NCBI RefSeq assembly: GCF_020781835.1
Contig: NZ_JAJGNJ010000012.1
Span: 1 to 64,000, forward strand
Direction of reading: 5' to 3'
DNA length: 64,000 nt
Origin: Microbacterium testaceum
GTDB lineage: Bacteria; Actinomycetota; Actinomycetes; Actinomycetales; Microbacteriaceae
The notes under the pieces are model-generated. The model was not told the origin of the DNA and searched no databases. It was given only the letters and a program-made list of their open reading frames with translations. This document shows, in pieces, positions 33,945 through 41,964 of the stretch (position 1 is its first letter; each line of letters begins with the position of its first letter). Made by a program: the position numbers and the translations under genes.

Positions 33945-34472
33945 ATGACCACCGACCTCGACGCCCAGATCGCGGAGAACATCGCCAAGTCCCTCGGCGA
34001 GATCCCGCACCCCTCGCTCCCCAAGGGCAGCAACATCTACGGCTCGACCAAGCTGTTCCCCGACTTCCAGGCCGAGGACGGTGAGACGTATTTCACGCTC
34101 ATCCACGGCATCCCGCACGAGTCCTCGGTGAGCTTCGTCGCGATCCTGCAGGCGACCCGAGCGCTCCGCAAGGGCTTCGAGTCGGCCATCTACCTGTACG
34201 GCCCCGGCACCCTCGCCGCCACCGCGAACCGCGGCTTCCCCACCACGGGCGACGCGGGCTTCCCCGGCGAACTGAACATGAACAACTCCCTCGAGACGTT
34301 CATCAAGGAGGGCGGAACGGTCTACTGCTGCCGGTTCGGCCTCGCGCTGCACGGCATCCGCGAAGAGGACCTCATCGAGGGCGTCATCCCCGCCCACCCG
34401 CTCGACGTGCAGGACGCGCTCATCTATTACGCGCGCAAGGGCGCGATCATCAACTCGACCTACAACCTCTGA
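33945..34472 (+). CDS. MSMEG_0572/Sll0783-family nitrogen starvation response protein
   Basis: A 175-residue soluble protein with IPHPSLPKGSNIYGSTKLFPDF, GIPHESSVSFVAILQATRALRKGFES and GGTVYCCRFGLALHG, which I recognise as the MSMEG_0572/Sll0783 family (NitB in Nit1C). Cyanobacterial Sll0783 is known to be induced on nitrogen starvation. The biochemical role is unknown; the fold may resemble DsrE-like sulfur-relay proteins, but that is a guess. It is the first gene after the GlnR-like site and lies 8 bp before the nitrilase gene. Confidence 0.88.
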   Translation: MTTDLDAQIAENIAKSLGEIPHPSLPKGSNIYGSTKLFPDFQAEDGETYFTLIHGIPHESSVSFVAILQATRALRKGFESAIYLYGPGTLAATANRGFPTTGDAGFPGELNMNNSLETFIKEGGTVYCCRFGLALHGIREEDLIEGVIPAHPLDVQDALIYYARKGAIINSTYNL

Positions 34473-34480
34473 GGCTCGCC

Positions 34481-35383
34481 ATGTCGATCACCGTCGCCTC
34501 CGTCTCGGCGAACTTCACCCGGGACCTGGAGCAGAACTACGCGCTCATCGCCGACCTGGTGGCCGAGGCGCGGGCCGCGGGAGTGTCGTTCCTGGCGTTC
34601 CCCGAGGCCGCGATCGGCGGCTACCTCTCGTCGCTCGGCAATCACGGAGACACCGTCAAGACGACCACCCGGTCGATGCCGCCGGCGATCCGGCTCGACG
34701 GCCCCGAGATCGCTCGGGTGCAGGAGCTGGTGGGCGACATGATCGTGACGATCGGCTTCTGCGAGCTGGCCGACGACGGTGAGACGCGCTACAACGCGGC
34801 GGTGTGCCTGGACGGCGAGAACATCTACGGCTCGTACCGGAAGGTCCACCAGCCGCTCGGCGAGAACATGTCGTACTCGGCCGGAGACACGTACGAGGCG
34901 TTCGACACCCCCGTCGGACGCGTGGGGATGCAGATCTGCTACGACAAGGCATTCCCCGAGGCCGCGCGCATGCTGGCGCTGGACGGCGCCGAGATCGTGG
35001 TGAGCCTGTCGGCGTGGCCGGCGGCGCGCACCGCCACCGCGGAGAACCTCCAGGACGATCGGTGGACCTATCGGTTCAACCAGTTCGACATCGCCCGCGC
35101 CCTGGACAACCAGGTGTTCTGGCTGGCATCCAATCAGTCGGGCACCTTCGGGTCGCTCCGCTACGTCGGGAATGCGAAGGTCGTCGACCCGGGCGGGAAC
35201 ATCCTCGCCACGACGTTGCTCGGCACCGGGCTCGCGATCGCCGAGATCGATGTGGCCGAGACCTTCCGCGCGATGCGCGGGGGCATGTTCCACCTGCGCG
35301 ACCGTCGGCCCGACGTCTACGGTCCGGTCGCCGAGACGGCCGGTGAACACGTCGAGGGGTGGAGGGAGCTGGCCCATGCCTGA
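34481..35383 (+). CDS. nitrilase, Nit6803/Nit1C type
   Basis: A 300-residue C-N hydrolase with an intact triad: Glu42 in FPEAAIGGY, Lys121 in YRKVHQP and Cys153 in QICYDKAFPEAAR. It corresponds to the nitrilase (NitC) of Nit1C clusters, whose product in Pseudomonas hydrolyses cyanide to formate and ammonia and is needed for growth on cyanide nitrogen. The context (radical SAM, GNAT, AIRS-like, flavoprotein) is the full Nit1C set. The next gene starts 8 bp inside this one. A nitrile product of the other enzymes is the alternative substrate. Confidence 0.92.
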   Translation: MSITVASVSANFTRDLEQNYALIADLVAEARAAGVSFLAFPEAAIGGYLSSLGNHGDTVKTTTRSMPPAIRLDGPEIARVQELVGDMIVTIGFCELADDGETRYNAAVCLDGENIYGSYRKVHQPLGENMSYSAGDTYEAFDTPVGRVGMQICYDKAFPEAARMLALDGAEIVVSLSAWPAARTATAENLQDDRWTYRFNQFDIARALDNQVFWLASNQSGTFGSLRYVGNAKVVDPGGNILATTLLGTGLAIAEIDVAETFRAMRGGMFHLRDRRPDVYGPVAETAGEHVEGWRELAHA

Positions 35384-35675
35384 GATGCGCTTCGCCGTCC
35401 GCTGGCCCGACGGTGCCGAGTCCTCGCACTATTCGCCGAGTCTCGTCATGCACGACTACCTCACGACGGGCGAGAGCTACGGGGTGGCCGACTTCGCGGC
35501 GCGCGCCGGTGAAGCCCTGGATGCCGCGGGTGAACGCGTGCGGGCAGCGTACGGTTTCGCGTGCACGTCGGCCATGGCATCCCGCGACGAGATCGTGCGC
35601 GCCGCGGCCGGCTACGCCGGGGGAGAGGTCACCGTGCTGCGCATGGAGCCGCCCCTCCCGGCGGAGGCGTCGTGA
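35376..35675 (+). CDS. MSMEG_0570-family nitrogen starvation response protein
   Basis: A 99-residue protein (MRFAVRWPDGAESSHYSPS, DFAARAGEALDAAGERVRAAYGF) matching the MSMEG_0570 family (NitG in Nit1C). It has no known enzymatic motif, and Nit1C clusters keep it next to the nitrilase. The ATG at 35376 overlaps the nitrilase stop by 8 bp, and its own TGA overlaps the flavoprotein's GTG by 4 bp, so all three are coupled. A carrier-like or scaffold role is only speculation. Confidence 0.85.
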   Translation: MPEMRFAVRWPDGAESSHYSPSLVMHDYLTTGESYGVADFAARAGEALDAAGERVRAAYGFACTSAMASRDEIVRAAAGYAGGEVTVLRMEPPLPAEAS

Positions 35676-36928
35676 TCCCCGTCGAGCTCCGGCCCGGCGA
35701 CCACTACGCCGCCGTGATCGTCGGGGGCGGGCAGGCCGGACTCTCGGTCAGCTGGCACTTGACCCGCGCCGGGGTGCGGCACGTCGTGATCGAGCGCGAG
35801 TCCGCGGCGCACGAGTGGCGCGACGGGCGGTGGGACAACTTCACGCTGGTGACACCGAACTGGCACTGCCGGCTCCCCGGCTACGCGTACGACGGTCCCG
35901 ACCCCGACGGGTTCATGACCCGCGACGAGGTGTACGCGTGGGTGCGCGGCTACGCCGACACGTTCGACGCGCCGCTCGCCGAGGGCGTGGAGGTGCACCG
36001 CGTGGATCGCCGGGACGACGGGGTGTTCGTCGTGCAGACCAGTGTCGGCGAGATCACGGCCGACACGGTGACGTCGGCCACGGGCGGGTACCACCGTCCC
36101 ATCACGCCATCGTGGGCCGATGACCTGCCGGAGCGCATCGTGCAGATGCACTCGCATCACTACCGCAACGCCGCTCAGCTCCCGGGGACCGTCCTCGTCG
36201 TCGGCACGGGGCAGTCGGGCACGCAGATCGCCGAAGACCTCCACCTCGAGGGACGCCGCGTGCACCTCGCGGTCGGACGTGCCCCCCGCGTCGCGCGGTT
36301 CTACCGGGGCCGCGACTGCATGACGTGGCTGGCCGACATGGGCGTGTACGACGTGCCGGCGGGCGCACAGGCCGCTGCGAAGCGCGCCGCGACCAACCAC
36401 TACGTCACGGGGCGCGACGGCGGGCGCGACATCGATCTGCGGGCGTTCGCCGCGCAGGGGATGCGCCTCCACGGACGCGCGATCGGCGTCTCCCGGGGCA
36501 CGCTCGCCTTCGACGACAGCCTCGCCGCCAACCTCGACCACGCCGACTCGGTGGCCGAGTCGATCAAGAACGACATCGACGCCTACATCGCCCGCGAGGG
36601 GATCGACGCCCCGACCGAGGCCCGCTACCGGCCGGAGTGGAGTCCCGAGGCGGGCCCGACGCTGCTCGACCTCGCCGAGATTGACGCGGTGGTCTGGGCG
36701 ATCGGCTTCCGCGCGGACTGGTCGTGGCTCGGCGATCTCGACGTGCTCGACGTCCACGGGCACCCCGTGCACGAGCGCGGCGCGACGACGGTCCCCGGGT
36801 TCTCGTTCGTGGGTCTGCCGTGGCTGCACACATGGGGCTCGGGCCGTTTCCACGCGATCGCCCGGGATGCCGAGCACGTCGCCGGATCCGTCGTGGCGGC
36901 AGCGCGCGACGTCTTCGCGGTGCGCTGA
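35672..36928 (+). CDS. MSMEG_0569-family flavin-dependent oxidoreductase
   Basis: A 418-residue FAD/NAD(P)H enzyme of the flavin monooxygenase-like type. An N-terminal VGGGQAGLS and a central VGTGQSGTQIAED give the two dinucleotide-binding sites. It matches the MSMEG_0569 family (NitH). It could oxidise an amine or thiol to feed a nitrile- or aldoxime-forming step. The start is GTG at 35672, overlapping the previous stop by 4 bp. The following gene is 33 bp away and has its own promoter-like hexamer. Confidence 0.88.
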   Translation: MIPVELRPGDHYAAVIVGGGQAGLSVSWHLTRAGVRHVVIERESAAHEWRDGRWDNFTLVTPNWHCRLPGYAYDGPDPDGFMTRDEVYAWVRGYADTFDAPLAEGVEVHRVDRRDDGVFVVQTSVGEITADTVTSATGGYHRPITPSWADDLPERIVQMHSHHYRNAAQLPGTVLVVGTGQSGTQIAEDLHLEGRRVHLAVGRAPRVARFYRGRDCMTWLADMGVYDVPAGAQAAAKRAATNHYVTGRDGGRDIDLRAFAAQGMRLHGRAIGVSRGTLAFDDSLAANLDHADSVAESIKNDIDAYIAREGIDAPTEARYRPEWSPEAGPTLLDLAEIDAVVWAIGFRADWSWLGDLDVLDVHGHPVHERGATTVPGFSFVGLPWLHTWGSGRFHAIARDAEHVAGSVVAAARDVFAVR

Positions 36929-36949
36929 GCGGCCCGCACGGCGACCGCG

Positions 36950-36955
36950 TACCCT
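36950..36955 (+). promoter_or_regulatory. leaderless -10 element TACCCT
   Basis: TACCCT, six bases, then the ATG at 36962 of the degenerate nitrilase paralogue. This predicts a separate leaderless transcript for the last three genes of the cluster. Confidence 0.5.
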
Positions 36956-36961
36956 CGAGAA

Positions 36962-37819
36962 ATGGCATCCGTGACGATGGCTGCGGTGGCGGCCCATTTC
37001 GGCCGCGACATCGATCGCACGCTCGCGAAGCTGCCCGGCATCGTCGGCGACGCACGCGAGCGCGGGGTCGACCTGCTCGTTCTCCCGGATGCCACGATCG
37101 GCGGGTATCTGCTGGACCTCCACCACCCGGTCGACGAGAGTGACGGCATCCCGCACTCGGTCGAGATCGACGGACCCGAGGTGGCGGCGATCATCGCTCT
37201 CGCCGGCGACATGACGGTGTGCTTCGGCATCGCCGAGCACGCCGTCGAGGACGGCGAGGAGCGCCGCTACAACTCCGCGGTGTGTGTGACCGGCGACGGC
37301 GTGCTCGGGGTCCACCGCAAGGTGCACCTGCCGCTGGGAGAGTCCGAGGTCTACGCCGCGGGCACCGACTTCCACGCGTTCGACACCCCCGCGGGGCGCA
37401 TCGGGATGCTGATCGATTTCGACAAGACCTTTCCCGAGGCCGCGCGTTCGCTCGCGCTCGACGGCGCGCAGGTCATCGCCTGTCTCAGCGCGTGGCCGGC
37501 GAGCGTGACCGATCGGTCGGACCGCATCCGCAACGACCGCCAGGCTCACCTGTTCGACCTGTACGACTGCGCCCGCGCCGCCGAGAACCAGGTGTACCTC
37601 GTGTCGTCGAACCAGACCGGCGTCCTGGGTGGGCTTCGCTTCCTCGGTCAGGCGAAGGTCGTCGACCCGGCCGGAGAGATCGTGGCGAAGACGTGGGCGA
37701 AGGGCGGTCTCGCCGTCGCGAAGGCCGACATCTCCGCCGACATCGCGCGGGCACGCCGCTCGCTCAATCACCTGGCGCAGCGCGCCGAGCACGCCTACCG
37801 GCTCACCGCCCCGGTCTAG
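36962..37819 (+). CDS. nitrilase-fold paralogue lacking catalytic Cys and Glu
   Basis: A 285-residue C-N hydrolase-fold protein similar along its length to the nitrilase at 34481. The Lys of the triad remains (Lys120 in HRKVHLP). The catalytic Glu is Asp43 (LPDATIGGY against FPEAAIGGY) and the nucleophilic Cys is Asp152 (LIDFDKTFPEAAR against QICYDKAFPEAAR). Neighbouring residues are well conserved, so this is neither a frameshift nor random decay. It is predicted to be a pseudoenzyme, perhaps a partner or regulator of the active nitrilase, or an enzyme with different chemistry. Leaderless ATG start. Confidence 0.88.
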   Translation: MASVTMAAVAAHFGRDIDRTLAKLPGIVGDARERGVDLLVLPDATIGGYLLDLHHPVDESDGIPHSVEIDGPEVAAIIALAGDMTVCFGIAEHAVEDGEERRYNSAVCVTGDGVLGVHRKVHLPLGESEVYAAGTDFHAFDTPAGRIGMLIDFDKTFPEAARSLALDGAQVIACLSAWPASVTDRSDRIRNDRQAHLFDLYDCARAAENQVYLVSSNQTGVLGGLRFLGQAKVVDPAGEIVAKTWAKGGLAVAKADISADIARARRSLNHLAQRAEHAYRLTAPV

Positions 37820-37841
37820 GCCGCGCCCGGAAAGGACACCG

Positions 37842-38945
37842 ATGCGCATCGCGCAGCTGACCTACTCCACCAAGCCCCGCGGCGGGGTCGTCCACACTCT
37901 CGCGCTCGCCGAGGCGCTCGCCGCCCGGGGCCACGACGTCGAGGTCTGGACCCTCGGCCGCGGTGACGACACGGCGTTCTTCCGTCCCGTTGATCCGCGC
38001 GTCGACGTGCGGGTCGTCCCCTTCCCGCCGCGCGACGGCGAGGGCGTGGGCGAGCGCATCGAACGCTCCATCGAGGTGATGGCCGCAGCCCTGGACACGG
38101 ATGCCGATGTCGTGCACGCGCAGGACTGCATCTCCGCGAACGCGGCGCTGCGGCGCGGCATCCCCGTCGTCCGCACGATCCACCACCTCGACTCGTTCAC
38201 GACGCCTCAGCTGGTCGCGTGCCACGACCGGGCCGTCACCGAGCCGGTCGCTCGGCTGTGCGTCTCGCACGCGGTGGCACGCGAGGTGGAGGAGGACTAC
38301 GGCGTGCGCCCCGAGGTGATCGCGAACGGCGTGGATGCCGAGCGGTTCTCCGTCGCGTCGTCGGACGCGGACGCGCGCGCGGCGTGGCGGGCGCGGCTGG
38401 GCGTGTACGTGCTGGCGCTCGGAGGCATCGAGCCGCGGAAGGGTTCGATCGACCTCCTCGACGCCTACGCCCTCACGCGGAACGCCCACCCGGGGCTGCG
38501 CCTGGTATTCGGCGGCGGCGAGACGCTCTTCGACTACCGCGACTACCGCGAGCGCTTCGACGCACGCGCCGCGGAGCTCGGCATCCATCCGACCGTGCTG
38601 GGACCGGTCGACGACGACGCGCTGCCGGCCCTCGTCGCCGAGGCCCGCGCGCTGGCGTTTGTGTCCACCAAGGAGGGGTTCGGCCTCGCCGCGATGGAAG
38701 CGCTCGCCGCCTCGACGCCGGTGATCGCGCGCGATCTGCCGGTCATCCGCGAGGTGTTCGGCGACACGGTGCTCTACGGCTCGACGCCAGCCGAGATCGC
38801 CGGGCAGCTCGACGCCGTGCTGCGCGGGGCGGCGTCGACCGACGCCGAGGGCGGACGCGTGCTTGCCCGCGCGCACACGTGGGATCGGGCCGCGCGAGCG
38901 CACGAGGAGTTCTACGCGCGCGTGCCGCTCGGAAGTCCGCGATGA
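37842..38945 (+). CDS. MSMEG_0565-family GT4 glycosyltransferase
   Basis: A 367-residue GT-B glycosyltransferase. It opens IAQLTYSTKPRGGVVHTLALAEAL, and has VVHAQDCIS, a donor domain with LGGIEPRKGSIDLL and an E-x7-E type motif in STKEGFGLAAMEALAASTPVI. It matches the MSMEG_0565 family, which accompanies Nit1C clusters in actinobacteria as I remember. AAAGGA precedes the ATG at 37842. It overlaps the ligase gene by 4 bp. A sugar transfer in this cluster implies that the product or a carrier is glycosylated; the acceptor is unknown. Confidence 0.85.
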   Translation: MRIAQLTYSTKPRGGVVHTLALAEALAARGHDVEVWTLGRGDDTAFFRPVDPRVDVRVVPFPPRDGEGVGERIERSIEVMAAALDTDADVVHAQDCISANAALRRGIPVVRTIHHLDSFTTPQLVACHDRAVTEPVARLCVSHAVAREVEEDYGVRPEVIANGVDAERFSVASSDADARAAWRARLGVYVLALGGIEPRKGSIDLLDAYALTRNAHPGLRLVFGGGETLFDYRDYRERFDARAAELGIHPTVLGPVDDDALPALVAEARALAFVSTKEGFGLAAMEALAASTPVIARDLPVIREVFGDTVLYGSTPAEIAGQLDAVLRGAASTDAEGGRVLARAHTWDRAARAHEEFYARVPLGSPR

Positions 38946-40372
38946 CGACGCGCTCCTTCTCGGCGATCCTCGCCGACCGGGCGCGGTCCGACACGGACGA
39001 GCCGATCGTGGTCGACGCCGAGGGCGTCCTGACCGCCGGAGAACTGGATGCCGCCACCTCGGCGCTCGCCCACGAGCTGGTCGGCCGCGGCGTCCGGCTC
39101 GACGACACCGTGGCCGTCTCCCTGCCCAACGGGAGGGACATGGTGATCGCGTGCTTCGGCATCTGGCGCGCCGGTGCGACGCCGCAGCCGCTGTCGCCCG
39201 AGCTCACGGCGGCGGAGCGCGCGGAGCTCGAGGGGATCGCGCGACCTGCGGCGGCCATCGGCATCCGACCCTCGTCGGCCGGCATCCCGTGGGTGTCCGA
39301 GGTTCGCGTCGATCCGCGCCCGGGCGCGCTGCCAGATCTGGCGGCCTCGTGCTGGAAGGCTCCGGCGACGTCGGGATCGACGGGGCGGCCGAAGATCGTG
39401 CGGGCGGCGGCGCCGGCGACCCTCGATCCCTCTCGTCCCGTCGCCGAGTTCCTGCCGCGCGTGGCGACGCAGATCGTCGCCGGGCCGCTCTGGCATTCGG
39501 CGGTTTTCACGTATGCGTTCCGGGGTCTGCTGACGGGGCACCGGCTCGTCGTCCTCGACCGGTTCGACCCCGAGGCGTGGATCGCGGCCGTCGAGACCCA
39601 CCGTGCGACGTGGGGGCTGCTGGTTCCCGCCATGATGGCGCGATTGCTGCGCCTTCCGCCCGAGGTGCGGGCGGTGAAGCGGGTCGAGACCATCGAGAGC
39701 GTGCTGCACATGGGGGCTCCGTGCGCCCCGGCCCTCAAGCGCGCGTTCCTCGACTGGCTCGGTCCCGAGCGTGTCGACGAGGTGTACGCCGGGAGCGAGT
39801 CCAACGGCCTCACGCGGATCACGGGTGTGGAGTGGCTCGAGCGGCCCGGCAGCGTGGGGAGGCCGATCGGTGGCACCCGCGTCCGTGTCCGCGACGACCG
39901 CGGTGTCGATCTCCCGGCCGGACGGGAGGGGCTGGTGTGGATGCGACGCGGCGACGCGGCCGCCTACTCCTACGTGGGCGCGACCTCCCGCCGCGACGGT
40001 GACGGATGGGACACGCTCGGTGACGTCGGTCACCTGGATGCCGACGGCTACCTGTTCCTGCACGATCGGGCCGACGACGTCATCAACCGGGGCGGGGACA
40101 AGATCGCCCCCGCCACGGTCGAGGCGGTTCTCGAAGCGCACCCCGCGGTGGTCGAAGCGGTTGCCTTCGGCGTGTCCGACGAAGAGTTCGGCCAGGTCGT
40201 CCATGCGGCCGTCCGGCTGACGGATGCCACGGCCCTCCCGCTCGTCGCCGCCGACGCGCGTGCTCACCTGGGCCGGCGCGCTCCCGACGTCCTCCACCTG
40301 TCCACGACACCGCTGCGCAACGATGCGGGAAAGGTGCGGCGTTCGGCTGTGGCCGAGCGGTTCCGCGGCTGA
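38942..40372 (+). CDS. AMP-forming acyl/aryl-CoA-ligase-like adenylating enzyme
   Basis: A 476-residue ANL-superfamily enzyme. The P-loop-like A3 motif is TSGSTGRPKIV, followed by LHMGAPCAP, the adenine-contact region VYAGSES, DVGHLDADGYL, NRGGDKIAP, and a C-terminal Lys in RNDAGKVRRS, the catalytic lysine position. It activates a carboxylate as acyl-AMP, probably as a CoA thioester; no carrier protein is adjacent. It is joined to the glycosyltransferase by ATGA overlap and is the last gene of the Nit1C-type region. I do not recall it as a core Nit1C member. Confidence 0.85.
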   Translation: MTTRSFSAILADRARSDTDEPIVVDAEGVLTAGELDAATSALAHELVGRGVRLDDTVAVSLPNGRDMVIACFGIWRAGATPQPLSPELTAAERAELEGIARPAAAIGIRPSSAGIPWVSEVRVDPRPGALPDLAASCWKAPATSGSTGRPKIVRAAAPATLDPSRPVAEFLPRVATQIVAGPLWHSAVFTYAFRGLLTGHRLVVLDRFDPEAWIAAVETHRATWGLLVPAMMARLLRLPPEVRAVKRVETIESVLHMGAPCAPALKRAFLDWLGPERVDEVYAGSESNGLTRITGVEWLERPGSVGRPIGGTRVRVRDDRGVDLPAGREGLVWMRRGDAAAYSYVGATSRRDGDGWDTLGDVGHLDADGYLFLHDRADDVINRGGDKIAPATVEAVLEAHPAVVEAVAFGVSDEEFGQVVHAAVRLTDATALPLVAADARAHLGRRAPDVLHLSTTPLRNDAGKVRRSAVAERFRG

Positions 40373-40474
40373 GCGCCGGTCGGGCGCGAGCTCGACACCT
40401 TTCCGGTTCGCGCGCCGCTTCGGCATCGGCGGCGATCCGGGCGAGCGGCGTCTCCGGTGCGTAGGTCTTGACGC

Positions 40475-41155
40475 TCAGTGGTGTCGATCGTGGTCGTGTT
40501 CGTCGTGCTCCTCCTCGAGAAGCATGCCGACCGATGTCGCGCACGCGTCGCCACGCCAGGCCTCGATGCCCTCACGGATCGCGAACGCGGCGATGACGAG
40601 GCCGGCGATCGCGTCCGCCCACCACCACCCGAACAGGCTGTTCACCACGAGGCCGACGAGCACCGCCGCGGAGAGGTAGGTGCAGATGAGGGTCTGTGTG
40701 GAGTCCGCGACAGCGGTTGCCGATCCCAGTTCGCGACCAGCGCGGCGTTCTGCGAGCGAGAGGAACGGCATGATGACCACGCTGAGAGCGGTGATGACGA
40801 TACCCAGCGTGGAGTGCTCCATGTCGACCTGGCGGACGAGCGCAAGCGCCGAGGAGACGGTCACGTACGCCGCGAGGGCGAAGAACGCGACGGCGATCAC
40901 GCGCAGCGTCCCCGCCTCCCATCGTTCGGGATCGCGGCGCGTGAACTGCCAGGTCACCGCGGCCGCCGAGACGACCTCGATAGTGGAGTCCAGGCCGAAC
41001 CCGATCAGTGCTGCAGACGATGCCACCGTGCCGGCGGTGATCGCGATGACCGCCTCGATCAGGTTGTAGCCGATCGTCGCGGTGACGATCCACCGGATAC
41101 GACGTTGAAGGACATGCCGGCGGTCGTCGGCCAGGCGGGGCGCGGGAGGTGTCAT
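40475..41155 (-). CDS. CDF-family cation transporter
   Basis: A 226-residue cation diffusion facilitator of the short type, with about six helices, GFGLDSTIEVVSAAAV as the metal-site region in TM2-TM3, WWADAIAG in TM5, and a His/Glu-rich C-terminus (EEEHDEHDHDRHH) that can bind metal. It lacks the usual cytoplasmic domain. The start overlaps the CmtR-like regulator's stop by 4 bp. It likely exports a divalent metal such as Cd2+ or Zn2+ under control of that sensor. Confidence 0.85.
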   Translation of the reverse strand: MTPPAPRLADDRRHVLQRRIRWIVTATIGYNLIEAVIAITAGTVASSAALIGFGLDSTIEVVSAAAVTWQFTRRDPERWEAGTLRVIAVAFFALAAYVTVSSALALVRQVDMEHSTLGIVITALSVVIMPFLSLAERRAGRELGSATAVADSTQTLICTYLSAAVLVGLVVNSLFGWWWADAIAGLVIAAFAIREGIEAWRGDACATSVGMLLEEEHDEHDHDRHH

Positions 41156-41502
41156 GCGCGGGTGCACGTGCAGCGTCCTCCGGCGCAGCAGTCGGGCTCG
41201 ACGTGGAGGACGACGCGCAGCAGCTCGTCGAGGGCGGGGGCAAGGTGAGAATCCGCAAGGCGATACCAGGTGCGTCGCCCGTCGGGCACGGCCTCCACGA
41301 GACCGCAACCACGAAGGCACGCGAGCTGGTTCGACATCACCTGGCGCGAGACGCCGAGAGCGTCGGCCAGATCGGCGGGGTAGGCCGGCGCTTCGCGCAG
41401 GGCAAGCAGCACGCCGGTTCGGGTGTTATCCGAAAGCGCGTGCCCGAGACGAGCCAGTGCCGCGGTGTGCGTCGCGGTCGCAGTGGGGCAGACGGTCGAC
41501 AT
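41152..41502 (-). CDS. cmtR: CmtR-like ArsR/SmtB metal-sensing repressor
   Basis: A 116-residue winged-helix repressor. It follows mycobacterial CmtR, a Cd/Pb sensor, closely: ALARLGHALSD at the start and SNQLACLRGCGLV with the paired CxxxC ligands in the recognition region. The C-terminal tail (DCCAGGRCTCTRA) supplies extra cysteines where CmtR has its third ligand. The ATG at 41502 aligns with the CmtR N-terminus; an ATG at 41526 is possible. A dyad at 41527-41548 is the probable operator. It controls itself and the CDF exporter downstream. Confidence 0.85.
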   Translation of the reverse strand: MSTVCPTATATHTAALARLGHALSDNTRTGVLLALREAPAYPADLADALGVSRQVMSNQLACLRGCGLVEAVPDGRRTWYRLADSHLAPALDELLRVVLHVEPDCCAGGRCTCTRA

Positions 41503-41526
41503 GGCCGCAAGAGTACATCGAGTCAT

Positions 41527-41548
41527 GAATACAGAAAAGCCTGTACTC
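41527..41548. promoter_or_regulatory. CmtR-type operator dyad
   Basis: GAATACAG (41527-41534) and CTGTACTC (41541-41548) are complementary at seven of eight positions with a 6-bp spacer. The dyad lies 25 bp upstream of the chosen cmtR start. Confidence 0.55.
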
Positions 41549-41736
41549 GGTCCGGCTGTCGCCCATTCCCGCGATCGCTGGACGCTGATCCTTCTCGACG
41601 GAAGGCCCGTTGCGATTCCGCAGCGCGCCGAAGCACCTCGTGACGTGCGAGCTCGCCACGGTCGAGTCTTCCGGGGCACGTTCGTACGCGTGACGCTCCG
41701 CATGCTCTGTGAGCGATCGAGGAACGGCTATGTGTG

Positions 41737-41809
41737 TGGGCCCCGTGGGGCTCGAACCCACGACCCGCGGATTAAAAGTCCGATGCTCTACCGACTGAGC
41801 TAGAGGCCC
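41737..41809 (-). tRNA. tRNA-Lys (UUU)
   Basis: A complete 73-nt cloverleaf on the minus strand: acceptor GGGCCTC pairing with GGGGCCC (forward 41738-41744), D-arm AGCTCAGTCGGTAGAGC, anticodon loop ACTTTTAAT with UUU, T-arm GTGGGTTCGAGCCCCAC, discriminator A. CCA is not encoded. Confidence 0.97.
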
Positions 41810-41869
41810 GTGGCATCCAGCCTACCGGCCTGCGCGGGGCGGATCGTGCACGGGTCGGCACGCAAAGAG

Positions 41870-41906
41870 CGAGCGCCGGACCCCCTCGCCTGGGGTCCGG
41901 CGCTCG
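41870..41906 (-). terminator. intrinsic terminator of the fasciclin gene
   Basis: GAGCGCCGGACCCC (41871-41884) pairs with GGGGTCCGGCGCTC (41892-41905) plus one outer C-G pair, with a CTCTTTG tail in minus-strand reading. Two smaller perfect hairpins (41916-41934 and 41940-41956) lie between it and the stop codon. Confidence 0.8.
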
Positions 41907-41964
41907 CCGTCAGGTCCGATCGTTCATCGATCGGTCGGAAGCGTGGTGATCACGCTCCGAGGAC

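Noticed and set aside
36962-37819. Frameshift or sequencing error explaining the lost cysteine
   Set aside because: The reading frame and motifs on both sides of residue 152 are intact, and the Glu-to-Asp change is at a second, distant site; neither can be repaired by a small frame correction.
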